From: JAKZVK01 sp965248255 | Lineage (GTDB): Bacteria; Acidobacteriota; Terriglobia; Bryobacterales; UBA6623 | NCBI GenBank assembly: GCA_965248255.1 | Contig: CBDFIW010000002.1 | Span: 1-64,000 of the forward strand | Reading direction: 5' to 3' | Length of the DNA: 64,000 bases | Shown: in pieces, positions 26,639-37,052 of the stretch | How the letters are laid out: the number at the start of each line of letters is the position of its first letter | How positions within the stretch are numbered: position 1 is the stretch's first letter | Notes under the pieces: generated by a model | The model's database searches: none | What the model was told of the DNA's origin: nothing | Seen by the model: only the letters and a program-made list of their open reading frames with translations | Position numbers and translations under genes: made by a program

Positions 26639-28928
26639 CTAGCGTGACGCCGTGTACTCGTAAGTCAACGACACGGTCGCATCGGCAACCCCTGACCCCA
26701 CTGAAACAAGGTTCACCCGAAACTGGTCTCCGGCATTGACCGTGGTCGTGGTCGGCGTGCCTCCGGTCGCGGTGCGCGTGCCGAGCGGCAGCGCCCGGTC
26801 GGTAGAGTAAATCGAGCTGAACAACGGACCGGTCCCCGTGCAGTTGGCCGTACAGCGTTCGATGTTGAAAGTCGACGCTCCGCCGGTGGTATTGACGACG
26901 ATACGGCTATCCATCAGAACGGCTCCGGTGATACCTTCCGGCACCGTGAGCGTCATCGGCCGCAGGCCAGTCGAGGGTATGCCGGCAAAGTGCCACTGGA
27001 TCGAATCCGTCTCGCGCGCGCAGTTAGCCGGCTCCCAGAGATTGGCGCCGTTGTTCCACACCAAACACTGTCCATCGGTCGGCGCCGCACTGGAAACGAC
27101 CCGGCCTCGGATGCCCGAAACGACCGGGTTCGGATAAATCGCTGTCAGATCCCCGCCGGCCGCGGAGCCGTCGCTGCGGTACCAGGCAAGCAGCGAGTCT
27201 CCGGTTTGCGGAATGGCGCCCGCAAGAAAGGCGATCGTACTGCTGCTCAGCGTGAAGTCGACGCCGGGCTTCTGAACCACTCCGTTCTTGTTGAGTTCGA
27301 GACTGCCCGCCGGATCCGGCGCCACCGCCCCCTCCGGCCCCGCTCTCGAGCGAAACCAGCGAGCCGTTGTCCTTCTTCACCGAGATCTCGCCCGTGGCCG
27401 AGTCCACAAAGAGCCGCACCTCGTTGGCGTCAGGTGGCGGCGGCGCGGTGTTCTCGAGAAAGTCGACGTAGCCGCCGTGCAGATTCAGATTCCCGGCCCA
27501 ATCAAGATCGGCCATGACGATGTTGGCGTTGTTCTTCCACTGCTGCAGGGCGGTCGTACTCTGTCCGTCGCCGGCCTTGATCGAGAGAGTTGTTGTCCCC
27601 GTCGAAGCGGTCGGATCGTGGATCTGGACCGAGGTGTTCATCAACGTGTCACCGTTGCGGATGATTTGCAGGGCCGTATCCTTGAAGACACCAGAGTCGT
27701 CATAGCGGCCGACGTTGAGCGCGGTTGCAAACGCCGAGAAGACAAAGCGGTTCAGTCCGCCCACCTGCATGAACATGTTTGAGACCGTGCCACCTAGGGA
27801 GCTGTTGATACCGAGCTGACGGACGAAGGTGCTTCCGTCCGGGCTGATCACCACCATGGTGTCGCCGTTACCGTCCAACCATGACTGCAGTGGGGCCGAC
27901 TGGCCGGAGATACCCCGAACCGTCAGCACCGCCGCTCCCGGCAGCAGGGATGTGATCGTGTCGTTGGAATTCTTGAGTGCGCCGATGTCAGCCGGCGTGA
28001 CCGGATCACTGCCCCCGCTCGTATGTGTCGAAGCGTGTGCCAGCGGCGTTCGTGCGTCGGACAGCCGCGCATCGTTACCTTCGGTGATCGTCCCGGCGGC
28101 CGTACCATACACAGGCACGACCTCGGTACGCGTCTGCGATACGTTGTCGGAAACAGTCAAGCCATTCGAGAAGTTCGCTACGTTCCGCTGGGTCACCGAG
28201 GTGCCTGAATCCTGAAATATTTCATAGACCGTTCCTGCACCGGCACCGGCACCGGCCGCCGCCCAGAACATGTTCCCCGCACCGTCGGTGGCCAAGTATT
28301 GTCCCGGCAGCCCGTCTGCGACCGGCAACGTGTAAAGGGTACTGCCTGTCAGAGTGGGCAGGCGGAACCCGACTGTGTCAGGTCCGCCGGCCTCACGAAA
28401 CGACAGCAGGGCATTGCTGCCGCCCGGGCTGCTCTCTTCGATGATTTGCCGCTCGGTGAAGGTATTCTGTTGGGCCAGATCGGCTTTCGAGGTGAGGGCG
28501 GCCACCAAGCCGGTCACCTGCGATTGCGCGATGACCGATCCGGGAGGGGGCGGCTGCGCCACGCGCACTTGGCTCACCGTCACCGGCGTCGCGCTTTCGG
28601 GTACGACCCAGGTCTCGAAGAATCGCGAACCATTGTCCAGCAGGTAGCTGACCTCGTAGCTCGTCCCTATTGGCGTCGCGTTCTCGTTCGGAACCAACTC
28701 TACGTTGAGCAGGCCCTGGACGATTCTCACGTCAATGGAGCTCGTCGTCAGCGTCGAGCCGTCCGAAGCGGTGAACCCCTTCCAACTGATGCTGACGGTT
28801 CCAACTGCACGCGTGCCGTCCGCGTTGTAAAGCACGTCTTGAACTCGGGTTCCCGGGAGCGCCGCGGCGCAACCACACAGTCCTAGGTAAACAACAGCCG
28901 TTTTGAGCAATTGTCCAGCGTTTCGCAT
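26639..28928 (-). pseudogene. Large secreted tail-fibre/adhesin-like protein with one frameshift
   Basis: From ATG 28928, preceded by GGGAGA, the protein opens with a signal peptide (LLKTAVVYLGLCGCAAALPG) and a beta-rich domain (VLYNADGTRAVGTVSISWKG), then shows tail-fibre-like stretches: LPTLTGSTLYTLPVADGLPG, TEGNDARLSDARTPLAHAST and a fibre-stalk like region. In a Gly run (C5 at 27328-27332 on the plus strand) the frame breaks; in the next frame it goes on as APDPAGSLELNKNGVVQKPG to YEYTASR at 26639. One base restores about 763 residues. Similar long secreted fibre-like proteins occur in Acidobacteria; the role may be surface attachment. The break may be real or a run-length error. Confidence 0.7.
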
Positions 28929-29271
28929 TCTCGTTCTCTCCCACTCGGCCGCCCGATGATGGGCTGCGGGCACCTTCGAAAAAAACCGTGGGCCCTTTTC
29001 GGCTTCAGCTTAAACCGGACACCTTCGTATTCCGCGCCTCTCGAACGTCAACTCATTGAAAGATAAGGAAATAAATTTAGGATTTATCTGTGACCGCTTT
29101 CGTGAAAAAATGAAACTGCCACCAGATAGGGCTATGTTCCGGGAGTTGCATCCCATCGCTTTGGTGACTCTTCCTGACCGGTCGCGCCGGGTCTCGCGCA
29201 GCAACCGAGCGGTCGCCGCCGACTGTCCTACAGAGCCCAGAGCCGTTGCGGTGATACGATCGAAGCTGCCC
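28929..29271. other. Divergent intergenic region
   Basis: No gene recognised between the divergent fibre-like and peptidase genes. It is locally AT-rich around 29060-29110 and should hold both promoters. Confidence 0.4.
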
Positions 29272-30918
29272 ATGAGACCGGAGAAGGCCAGTCTGTTGCC
29301 CGTGCTCGCCCTTGTACTGTGTGTCTGTGGTCCGTCCCGACGCGCCCCGGATTCCGCCTCTCTCATCAGCGGCGATCGCATCAAGGCGCACACGAAATGG
29401 CTTGCAAACGATGCGCTTGAAGGCCGGGGGGTCGCTGGGCGGTCGGAGGTCCTGACGACCGAGTACATCGCCACCCAATTCGCCCTGGCTGGCGCGAAAG
29501 CGGCGGGCGATGACGGAACCTACTTTCAGAGGGTGCCCCTGGTGGGTGTTCAATCGCTTCCCGAGACCCGGTTGGGCTGGCGGCGGGACGACCGCGCGAA
29601 GTCGCTGAGATACCTGGACGATTTCGTTTCGGTCAACCACCGCCAGCAGCCGCTAGTCGAGTTCGATGCCGAGACGGTTTATGTTGGGCACGGCATTGTC
29701 GCGCCCGAGTTCGGCTGGGACGATTACAAGCAAGCCGATGTCAGGGGCAAGATCGTTATCCTATTCACCAACGAGCCGCCATCCGATGACCCCGGCTTTT
29801 TCGGCGGCAAGGCCCTCACCTACTACGGCCGCTGGACATTCAAGTACGAACAGGCGCTTCGGAAAGGTGCTCTAGGATGCATCATCATCCACACCGATCC
29901 CACGGCCGGTTACCCGTGGCAGGTGGTCCGCAACTCCTGGAGCGGGCGCGAGCCCTTCGTGAAATTGCAGCCGGGCGAGCCGGCGCTAGCCTCGGCGGGG
30001 TGGGTTACCTCGACGGTGGGACAGGAGCTGCTGTCTGAAACCGGCAAGACGCTCGATGAGCTGCTCGCCATGTCGGAATCACGGGACTTCCAGGCGATTC
30101 CGCTGACTCTGCGACTGCGTGGCCGCATTCCGAGCCAAGTCACGCCGATCAGCACCCGCAACGTTATGGCCGCAGTGGAAGGCAGCGACCCCGTGAGAAA
30201 GGACGAGGCGGTCATTTACACAGCGCACTGGGACCATCTCGGGATCGGAATGGAGGTCAACGGCGACGCGATATATAACGGCGCGGTCGACAACGCTACC
30301 GGGGTGGCCCTGCTACTGGAATTGGCAAGCGCTTTCGGGGAGCTGTCGCCACGGCCTGCGCGGTCGATCGTTTTCGCGGCCGTCGGCGCGGAGGAAGGTG
30401 GCCTACGAGGGTCGGAGTTCTACGCCCACCATCCCGCGGTGCCCGCCGGCAAAACGGTGGTCAACCTGAACTTCGACGGCTTAGCGCCGCTGGGCGAAAC
30501 CACCGATATTTCGCTGCCCGGCCACGAGCGCACGACCCTGGGACCGCTGGTAGAAGCACTAGCGGCGGAGTTCGGCTTCTCTATCCGACCCGACGCGCAT
30601 CCGGAGCAAGGCTACTACTACCGCTCCGATCACTTCAGCTTGGCCAAAGTAGGCGTCCCGGCCTTCTCGGTCAAGTTGGGCGTCGACTACGTCGGCCGGC
30701 CGGAAGGTTGGGGCCTGGAAGCCCAACAGGACTACACGGCTAATCGCTACCATCAGCCCTCGGATGAATTCGATCCGACCTGGGACTTTTCCGGCCTGGC
30801 GAAACTGGCACGTTTCGGATTCGAACTGGGCCGCCGTGCCGCCGAGCTGAACGAGTTGCCCACTTGGAACGAAGGCGACGAGTTCCTTCCCGCCCGGCAG
30901 CGCTCGTGGCAGGAATAA
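29272..30918 (+). CDS. Secreted M28-family zinc aminopeptidase
   Basis: Exported peptidase of 548 residues. ATG 29272 (MRPEKASLLPVLALVL) is chosen because it opens a lipoprotein-like signal sequence with VLCVCG; the frame is open further upstream but has no export signal. A protease-associated insert (VRGKIVILF, GALGCIIIHTDP) lies between the peptidase halves. Zinc and catalytic motifs: YTAHWDHLGIG, GAVDNATGVALLLEL, AVGAEEGGLRGSEFY, VNLNFDGLAP and YYRSDHFSLAKVGVPAF, all intact. Family members trim N-terminal residues from peptides outside the cytoplasm. Confidence 0.94.
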   Translation: MRPEKASLLPVLALVLCVCGPSRRAPDSASLISGDRIKAHTKWLANDALEGRGVAGRSEVLTTEYIATQFALAGAKAAGDDGTYFQRVPLVGVQSLPETRLGWRRDDRAKSLRYLDDFVSVNHRQQPLVEFDAETVYVGHGIVAPEFGWDDYKQADVRGKIVILFTNEPPSDDPGFFGGKALTYYGRWTFKYEQALRKGALGCIIIHTDPTAGYPWQVVRNSWSGREPFVKLQPGEPALASAGWVTSTVGQELLSETGKTLDELLAMSESRDFQAIPLTLRLRGRIPSQVTPISTRNVMAAVEGSDPVRKDEAVIYTAHWDHLGIGMEVNGDAIYNGAVDNATGVALLLELASAFGELSPRPARSIVFAAVGAEEGGLRGSEFYAHHPAVPAGKTVVNLNFDGLAPLGETTDISLPGHERTTLGPLVEALAAEFGFSIRPDAHPEQGYYYRSDHFSLAKVGVPAFSVKLGVDYVGRPEGWGLEAQQDYTANRYHQPSDEFDPTWDFSGLAKLARFGFELGRRAAELNELPTWNEGDEFLPARQRSWQE

Positions 30919-30987
30919 CGTAGGGCCGCAGCAGAACCTACTTGAGCAAGCGGGTTAGTGCGGACGAAAGCTGCTCAGCGAGGACCG

Positions 30988-32394
30988 CTACGCCTGCGGC
31001 AGCGGCGTCAAGGCAATTTCCTCGCCCTCGGAGAGCCCTGATACTACGACGGCGAGCACTTCGCTACGCTCGCCGATCTCGATCTCTCGCTCGGTGAAGC
31101 CTTGGCCGGTGCGCACATAGACGAACATCTTGCCGCCCCGCTGTTGGACGGCCGCATCGGGCACAAGCAGCACGTTCTCCTGTTCGCCGAGCACGACGTC
31201 GGCGCTGGCCGACAGGTCGGGGATGACGCGCTTGTCCGGCTCGTCGATCGACACTTCAACGCCCACCAACTTGACGTAGGCGTCCCGGTTGCTTCGCCTC
31301 CAGCGCGAGCCGCCACCCGAGCTGCTGGCCATGGCGCTGATGGCCGTCACCCGCCCGGGCAACAGTAGGTCCGGGTAGGCGTCGAGCCGAATCTCCGCCT
31401 TCTGGCCGAGGCGCACCTTCTGGCTGTCGACTTGGTTGACGACTCCGTTGACGACCATCTTCGAAAGGTCGACGACGCGCATGAAAAACGTGCCGGGACT
31501 GACTTGGTCGCCTGTCTGCACCTGCTCGAATTGCCCGCCGCCGCGATAGAGCGACTCCATGACCACGAGTCCCCCCACCGGCGTACGAGTGTTCAGCCGC
31601 TCGAGGTCATTCATGTGCCGCCGAACATGCAGGGTAACCTTTTCCGCCACGAGCTCCAGGCTGCGAACCTCAGCGGCGTGGACCGTCTGCTGGAGCCTGA
31701 CCTCTTGCTCAAGGTGATGGAAGTTAGCTTCGGTCTCTTCGACAGCAAGCTTGAGCTTTTCGGCCTCGATCTCGGAGAGAACTTCGGCCGTACCCAGGTC
31801 CAACTTGGCCTTCTCCCAGTCAGCCTTGGCCACCCGCAGCGCTTGCTGCTGAGTCTCCTCCTCGATCATGATCTCGGCGCCGCGCTTCTCGACCGCTGAT
31901 TTCGATTGCGTCAGGTCGGATCTTCTGTCGTCGATGTGGTCTTCGAGCCAGCGGTTCTCAAAGGTGCCCACCACCGAGTTGGGCTCGACGATCGAACCGG
32001 CGTCGGCCAACTCGATCAGGGTCAGCTGTCGGCGGCCTTCGCTGCCGCCCCGCATGCGGGGTGTCCGGATGGCGGCGAACCTCTTGGCGGCGATCGTCCC
32101 GCTGAGCCGCAACGTGCGGCGGAACTGCTCGACTTCGACCTTGGCTGTGGGAACCGAGGTCATGCCGCTCTGCGTGCCCGGGGCGAGAATCTGATCCCGT
32201 CCCGACCAGACACCGATCCCAACCCCGGCGGCCAGCACCAGGGCCAAGCCCCACGCCAAGCGGGGATTGGGGCGGCCTGGCGGCTTCGGTGTAGCCGGCT
32301 CGAGCCTCGGCCCTTCGGGAGCCGGCTCCGGCTCCTGCGGCAAGGCCGGACTGGTGCTGAAGAAGCGGCCCCAAGGCAAGCTAGTCGTGTTCAT
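30988..32394 (-). CDS. HlyD/RND-type periplasmic adaptor
   Basis: Membrane-fusion protein of an efflux system, about 468 residues. A Pro-rich cytoplasmic leader is followed by a membrane anchor (LAWGLALVLAAGVGIGVW, about 45-65), a split lipoyl/barrel region, a long coiled-coil hairpin (about 155-275, with KADWEKAKLDLGTAEVLSEI) and the beta-barrel with VVNQVDSQKVRLGQKAEIRL and the end VVVSGLSEGEEIAL. Start ATG 32394 is chosen over TTG 32403. No pump gene is adjacent, though the big permease at 38423 could be a partner; that is inference. Confidence 0.9.
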   Translation of the reverse strand: MNTTSLPWGRFFSTSPALPQEPEPAPEGPRLEPATPKPPGRPNPRLAWGLALVLAAGVGIGVWSGRDQILAPGTQSGMTSVPTAKVEVEQFRRTLRLSGTIAAKRFAAIRTPRMRGGSEGRRQLTLIELADAGSIVEPNSVVGTFENRWLEDHIDDRRSDLTQSKSAVEKRGAEIMIEEETQQQALRVAKADWEKAKLDLGTAEVLSEIEAEKLKLAVEETEANFHHLEQEVRLQQTVHAAEVRSLELVAEKVTLHVRRHMNDLERLNTRTPVGGLVVMESLYRGGGQFEQVQTGDQVSPGTFFMRVVDLSKMVVNGVVNQVDSQKVRLGQKAEIRLDAYPDLLLPGRVTAISAMASSSGGGSRWRRSNRDAYVKLVGVEVSIDEPDKRVIPDLSASADVVLGEQENVLLVPDAAVQQRGGKMFVYVRTGQGFTEREIEIGERSEVLAVVVSGLSEGEEIALTPLPQA

Positions 32395-32741
32395 CACCAA
32401 CACTTCAATCCGTGCCGCCCGACACGGATTTTCACTCAGAGTTTACCAAACGCGCACAACCGCTATGTCGCTACTTACCAAGGCGCGTCCCTGGCGGGCA
32501 AGGTTACGGCAAGCACACCGCTTCCCGCTGAGCCGCGACTTGCTAGCCCAACGGCACGCAAGATCGACACCCGCTCCTTGATAGTCGCAGCTGTGCGGGA
32601 TGACGCCCCAGTCAACTCGAACCGGACGGTCGTGTAAGATGGTGGATTACTTGAGGCGCGACGCGCCACAAGTTGCGCCGGCGCGAACGCCGGCCCCCTT
32701 TCGAAACGCACTCACCAACAACACAACAAGGAGCTGAACCC
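32395..32741. other. Divergent intergenic region
   Basis: No gene recognised between the adaptor and sodA genes. The ribosome site AAGGAG of sodA is at its right end. Confidence 0.4.
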
Positions 32742-33350
32742 ATGGCCTATACTCTCCCCGACCTGCCTTATCCGAGCGACGCGTTGGAGCCCCACATCGA
32801 CGCCCGGACCATGGAGATCCATCACGGCAAGCACCACAACGCCTACGTCACGAACGTCAACAAAGCCCTCGCCGACCACGCTGACCTCGCCGCGAAGTCG
32901 ATCGAGGATTTGGTATCGGACCTGGGCGCCGTGCCGGAGGCGATTCGCGGCGCGGTCCGCAATAACGGAGGCGGGCACGCCAATCACTCGCTGTTCTGGC
33001 AGCTCATGAGCAAGAATGGCGGCGGTGCGCCGGGTGGCGAGTTGGCCTCGGCGATCGACAGCGCTTTCGGCAACTTTGACGACTTCAAGGCGAAATTCAC
33101 CCAGGCCGGAATGACACGTTTCGGCAGCGGCTGGGCGTGGCTTAGCGTGGACGGTGGCAACTTGGTCGTCGAGTCGACCGCCAACCAGGACAGCCCGCTG
33201 TCAGCAGGCCGCATGCCCATTCTGGGGCTGGACGTCTGGGAGCACGCTTATTACCTGAACTACCAGAACCGCCGCCCGGACTACATTGCAGCCTGGTGGA
33301 ACGTCGTCAACTGGGACGAAGTCGCCCGCCGCTTCGCCGACGCGAAGTAG
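32742..33350 (+). CDS. sodA: Superoxide dismutase, Mn-type
   Basis: Converts superoxide to hydrogen peroxide and oxygen. The 202-residue protein starts at ATG 32742 with AAGGAG upstream. Metal ligands are in MEIHHGKHHNAYV, GGHANHSLFWQLM and GLDVWEHAYYLNYQNRRPDY. GGHANHSLFW and TANQDSPL are the sequence forms typical of manganese rather than iron enzymes. No signal peptide, so it is cytoplasmic. Confidence 0.97.
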   Translation: MAYTLPDLPYPSDALEPHIDARTMEIHHGKHHNAYVTNVNKALADHADLAAKSIEDLVSDLGAVPEAIRGAVRNNGGGHANHSLFWQLMSKNGGGAPGGELASAIDSAFGNFDDFKAKFTQAGMTRFGSGWAWLSVDGGNLVVESTANQDSPLSAGRMPILGLDVWEHAYYLNYQNRRPDYIAAWWNVVNWDEVARRFADAK

Positions 33351-33389
33351 AGAATCTCGCAATAGACCTCGCCGCGGCGACCCGCTACT

Positions 33390-33528
33390 CAGAGGCGCGG
33401 GCGGGAGCCTGCGCTGAGATGCGGCTGTCGCGAAGGGGCTGCCTGACAGCAGGCCGGTGTCTCCCAGGTCCAAGCTGCTGAGGTGCCCATTCGAACCTGC
33501 TCAACGCAGGCTCCCGCCTGCGGCTCTG
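33390..33528. repeat. 29-bp imperfect inverted repeat (REP-like)
   Basis: Arms at 33390-33418 and 33500-33528 are complementary over 29 bases with 4 mismatches and share the core GGCGGGAGCCTGCG. The 81 bases between also are G/C rich. The element lies between sodA and the following gene and can fold into a long hairpin; it may be a REP-type element or a transcription terminator for sodA. Confidence 0.7.
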
Positions 33529-33585
33529 AATGGCGGGTCGGGCGGCCGCTGGCTTAGACGAACTAATTGATGAGGACCGCCACCC

Positions 33586-34443
33586 ATGGCCTCGAACTAC
33601 GAATTCAAACTCGCCGTCTGCAACGAGCTCTTCGAAGGTGCGGACTTCGCCGAGTCCTGCCGCGCTCTCAAGAAAGCCGGCTGGCACGGCATCGAAGTCG
33701 CCCCGTTCACCTTGGCGAAAGACGCCACCACGGTCCCGACCGAGCGGCGCCGCGAAGTCCGCGACATCATTGTTTCCGAGGGGCTCGAATTCGTCGGCCT
33801 GCACTGGCTCACCGTGGGCCCCGACGGCGTGCACGTCACGACCCCCGACGACAAGATCCGCCGCCACAGTTGGGACTTCGTGCGACGGCTGGTCGACCTT
33901 TGTGCGGACTTGCGGCCCGCGGGCGCTACTGGTGGCGTGATGGTATTCGGCTCGCCGAACCAACGGCGAACCACCGGTGGACTGTCCGTCGCCGAGGCCA
34001 CGGCGAACTTCGTCGCGGGCGTAGACTCGATCGCCGCGCACCTCGAATCCCACGGCGTCACGCTGTGCGTCGAGGCCCTGCCGGCCGCACAGTGTGACGT
34101 GATCGGCTCGCTCGACGAGGCGGTCGAGGTGGCCCATCGAATCGGCAGTCCGGCTGTGCAGAGCATGTTCGATAGCCACAACGCCATCGACGAGACCGAG
34201 CCGCACGAAGCGCTCGTGAAAAAGCACTGGGACCTCATCCGCCATATCCACGTCAACGAGCTGGACGGCTCCTACGCCCGCCCCGGCGGAGGCTACGACT
34301 TCAAGCCGGTATTGCAGGTAGCCAAGGACCGCGGCTTCAGCGGCTGGGTGTCAATGGAAGTGTTCGACTTCTCACCGGGCGCCGGCAAAATGATCAACGA
34401 ATCGATTGCCTATCTGTGCGACGAGATCGCCCGTCTCGCGTGA
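33586..34443 (+). CDS. Sugar phosphate isomerase/epimerase family protein
   Basis: TIM-barrel protein of the xylose-isomerase-like/AP-endonuclease 2 superfamily, 285 residues. Conserved positions: LCVEALP (metal Glu), QSMFDSHNAIDE (Asp/His), HIHVNELDGSYARPG (metal His) and WVSMEVFDFSPG (Glu). These match the D-psicose/tagatose 3-epimerase-type metal site. GAGG before ATG is a moderate ribosome site. Acidobacteria and Planctomycetes carry many such proteins in sugar catabolism; substrate cannot be told. Confidence 0.9.
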   Translation: MASNYEFKLAVCNELFEGADFAESCRALKKAGWHGIEVAPFTLAKDATTVPTERRREVRDIIVSEGLEFVGLHWLTVGPDGVHVTTPDDKIRRHSWDFVRRLVDLCADLRPAGATGGVMVFGSPNQRRTTGGLSVAEATANFVAGVDSIAAHLESHGVTLCVEALPAAQCDVIGSLDEAVEVAHRIGSPAVQSMFDSHNAIDETEPHEALVKKHWDLIRHIHVNELDGSYARPGGGYDFKPVLQVAKDRGFSGWVSMEVFDFSPGAGKMINESIAYLCDEIARLA

Positions 34444-34541
34444 ATCCCGCTTGCGTGTCCGATAAGGGTTGCGTGGACGGAACCTGCCTCGCTACAGCCC
34501 TCGCAATCACCCCTAACCGGTACCACGACCCGACGAGGCTG

Positions 34542-35033
34542 ATGGCCGACCTGCTCGACGGGCTGATCCTCATGCTTCGCACCGGGCACCTGCCCTCCTC
34601 CTATCTACTGATTCGGTTGACCGACGGACGTGTGAAGGCGTTCCGCACGGCTGCGGGAAGGCAGGCCGCGGCGCAAGCGCTTCGAGAAATCCAAAATGAG
34701 TTCGGCCCTGTAGGATTCGCTTTTGAGGTTAGTGTCGAAAGGCTCGCGGTCGAGGGGTGGGAAGGGCCGCCGCCCCGGGTGCGAGCCGGCGTCAGGAATC
34801 TGCTCCGGCGCGGTCCGGCTGGAATTGAACAGGACTTGCTCTGTCACGGGGCCGAGGCGCGGGCCATCGGGACCCCGCGATGGTTAACACGAGCGGAAGA
34901 AGCGCCTCAGTCCGAGGTCGAATCGAGAAACGCCGCAATTTTCGCGGCGTCGTTGGGCATGACCACGGGCCGGTTGCCGAACGTGGATTCGAGTTTACCG
35001 CCGTCGGGCACATCGAGTTCTCCCGTGTGGTAG
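34542..35033 (+). CDS. Possible hypothetical protein overlapping thrC
   Basis: From ATG 34542 the frame gives 163 residues with an amphipathic, protein-like first part (LLDGLILMLRTGHLPSSYLL, KAFRTAAGRQAAAQALREIQ, FGPVGFAFEVSVERLAVEGW). The last 127 bases overlap the 3' end of thrC on the other strand and read as unlikely sequence. It could be a real short protein whose end is disturbed, or a chance frame. No ribosome site stands out. Confidence 0.3.
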   Translation: MADLLDGLILMLRTGHLPSSYLLIRLTDGRVKAFRTAAGRQAAAQALREIQNEFGPVGFAFEVSVERLAVEGWEGPPPRVRAGVRNLLRRGPAGIEQDLLCHGAEARAIGTPRWLTRAEEAPQSEVESRNAAIFAASLGMTTGRLPNVDSSLPPSGTSSSPVW

Positions 35034-36220
35034 CGGTAGACGTAATCGGGATCTTTCAACAGATGGCCGGTCAGCACGGCCACGACTTCGTCCTCCGAGC
35101 CAATCACGCCCTGGGCGGCGAGCTTCTTGATTCCCGCCAGACTCGCCGCCGAGGCGGGCTCGCAACCGATGCCGCAACGTCCGATGATCGCCTTGGCGTC
35201 GGCGATCTCCTGCTCCGTGACGCGCTCGATGGTTCCGCCGCTCGTCTCGACCTCATGGCGCGCCTTCTCCCATGACACCGGTGCGCCGATGCGGATGGCT
35301 GTCGCCAGCGTTTCCGGATGCTCGACGTTGCGAATCGTGCCGCGGCCGGCGCGCTGGAATAGATCGTACAGCGGCGCCGCTCCCTCGGCCTGCACGACCG
35401 CAAGTCTCGGCGACCGATTGATAAGACCTACTTGCCTCAGCTCGCGTAGCGCCTTGCCGAACGCGGACACGTTGCCGAGGTTCCCGCCCGGCAGCACGAT
35501 CCAATCAGGCACCCGCCAACCTCGCTGGTCGAGCAGCTCCATCAAGATCGTCTTCTGGCCTTCGATGCGGAAGGGGTTGATCGAGTTGAGCAGGTAGATG
35601 CCAGATTGCTCGGCCAGCCCTCGCACCAGCGCGAGGATCTGATCAAAGTTTGCCTCGACCTGAATCGTCAATGCGCCGTACTCGAGCGCCTGCGCCAACT
35701 TGCCGTAGGCGATATTGCCGTGAGGAATGAAGATAATCGCCCGTAGGCCGCCGGCCGCCGCGTAAGCCGCCATCGACGCCGACGTGTTGCCGGTCGAGAC
35801 ACAGGCCACGCGGCGCATGCCGAGCTTGCGCGCCTGCGACGCACCGGCCGTCATCCCGTTGTCTTTGAACGAAGCGGTCGGGTTGTAACCCTGGTGTTTG
35901 AATTGGATGAAATCGAGGCCGGCGTAGGCGGCGGCGCGGGGCGCATCGAACAGCGGGGTGTTGCCCTCCTGTAGCGTGATGACGTGCGAGGGCTCGTCGA
36001 GAAACGGCAACATCTCGCGATACCGCCAGACGCCACTGACATCGAGCGGCTCGCGGCTCTGCCGCCGCGCCTGCCACACGTCCACGAGCCCCGAGGGGTC
36101 GAGCGGTTCGAAGTCGTAGCGCACTTCGAGCAGAGCGCCACACGCACACTGATAGACGACCTCGTCCAAGCCGTACTGTTTACGGCAGTCGGGATTGAAG
36201 CAGGCGAGCCGGGCGGTCAT
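34907..36220 (-). CDS. thrC: Threonine synthase
   Basis: PLP enzyme converting O-phosphohomoserine to threonine. The 437-residue protein begins with a zinc-ribbon-like segment (CFNPDCRK, YQCACG) seen in many threonine synthases, then TLQEGNTPLF, the PLP lysine in NPTASFKDNGMT near residue 118, the phosphate-binding STGNTSASMAAY and LPGGNLGNVSAFGKAL. All key positions are present. It begins at ATG 36220 and stands alone. Confidence 0.96.
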   Translation of the reverse strand: MTARLACFNPDCRKQYGLDEVVYQCACGALLEVRYDFEPLDPSGLVDVWQARRQSREPLDVSGVWRYREMLPFLDEPSHVITLQEGNTPLFDAPRAAAYAGLDFIQFKHQGYNPTASFKDNGMTAGASQARKLGMRRVACVSTGNTSASMAAYAAAGGLRAIIFIPHGNIAYGKLAQALEYGALTIQVEANFDQILALVRGLAEQSGIYLLNSINPFRIEGQKTILMELLDQRGWRVPDWIVLPGGNLGNVSAFGKALRELRQVGLINRSPRLAVVQAEGAAPLYDLFQRAGRGTIRNVEHPETLATAIRIGAPVSWEKARHEVETSGGTIERVTEQEIADAKAIIGRCGIGCEPASAASLAGIKKLAAQGVIGSEDEVVAVLTGHLLKDPDYVYRYHTGELDVPDGGKLESTFGNRPVVMPNDAAKIAAFLDSTSD

Positions 36221-36422
36221 TGAATACCTGCACTCCGATGGTCGGCGGACCCAGGTTTATGGTAGCAGCGGGTCGCGCGTGCATTTGGGTAAGCCACTGC
36301 GCCTCGGACGGCGGGGCGCGGTCGGGAGCGATCGCAAAACCGGTCGTAAACGGCCGGCCTACACGCGCTTCGCGCCGAAGCCGCCTAAACGCGAAAGATC
36401 GAAATCACTCACGGCCGACTTC

Positions 36423-37052
36423 TCAGCGGTGAATCCTACTCACGGTGCCATCCGTACGAATCAAGAACCAATGCTGTGCCCACCACTGCGCCTTGCGATC
36501 GACAAGCACCGTTTTCAGTTCATAACCACCGTTGCTCCGCAAGAGCTTGAACCCGGGACCCGCTCGGCACATCTCGTCAGGCCACAGAGCGTCCTCCCTT
36601 ACGATCTGACGCTGGGGCAGCGAAGGTCGCAAACATTGGTGGTCACTGTTCACTAGATGGGTGATCGAAAAGAAGGATGCGTAATCCTCTATCTCGTCAT
36701 CGGTGAGCGTTACTCCCTCTGCCCTGGCAATAGAGTTGAAGTCTTTGATGAGCCGGTCCCCCGATAAGCGCACTGCCCCCTGAGTGGGCACACATGTATT
36801 GCCACGGTCGTCCACTGCCACGGTGGGCCGGTGGTACCACCGCTCGTCCGCTGAACGAGTGAGTTTCACGAGGATGTGATCGGGCCAAAAGCGTTGCTCC
36901 ACGACTGTCCACGACGGATCCGGAGCTGGAAACGCCGCCCGCGCAGCCCTTAAGGCGTTCGTGATCGACGGAGCTTGGCCGTTTGCGTCTTGAGGGGCCG
37001 CCAGTCCAGCGCAAAATAGAATCGGCAGAACAAACCTAAGTTTCTCAGTCAT
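36423..37052 (-). CDS. Hypothetical secreted protein
   Basis: A 209-residue protein starting at ATG 37052 with CTGGAG upstream. It opens with a signal peptide (KLRFVLPILFCAGLAAPQDA, cleaved near NGQA). The mature part has TLTDDEIEDYASFFSITHLV and a C-terminal strand-rich region (GYELKTVLVDRKAQWWAQHW). I do not recognise a family. It lies next to an IS630 remnant. Confidence 0.7.
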   Translation of the reverse strand: MTEKLRFVLPILFCAGLAAPQDANGQAPSITNALRAARAAFPAPDPSWTVVEQRFWPDHILVKLTRSADERWYHRPTVAVDDRGNTCVPTQGAVRLSGDRLIKDFNSIARAEGVTLTDDEIEDYASFFSITHLVNSDHQCLRPSLPQRQIVREDALWPDEMCRAGPGFKLLRSNGGYELKTVLVDRKAQWWAQHWFLIRTDGTVSRIHR

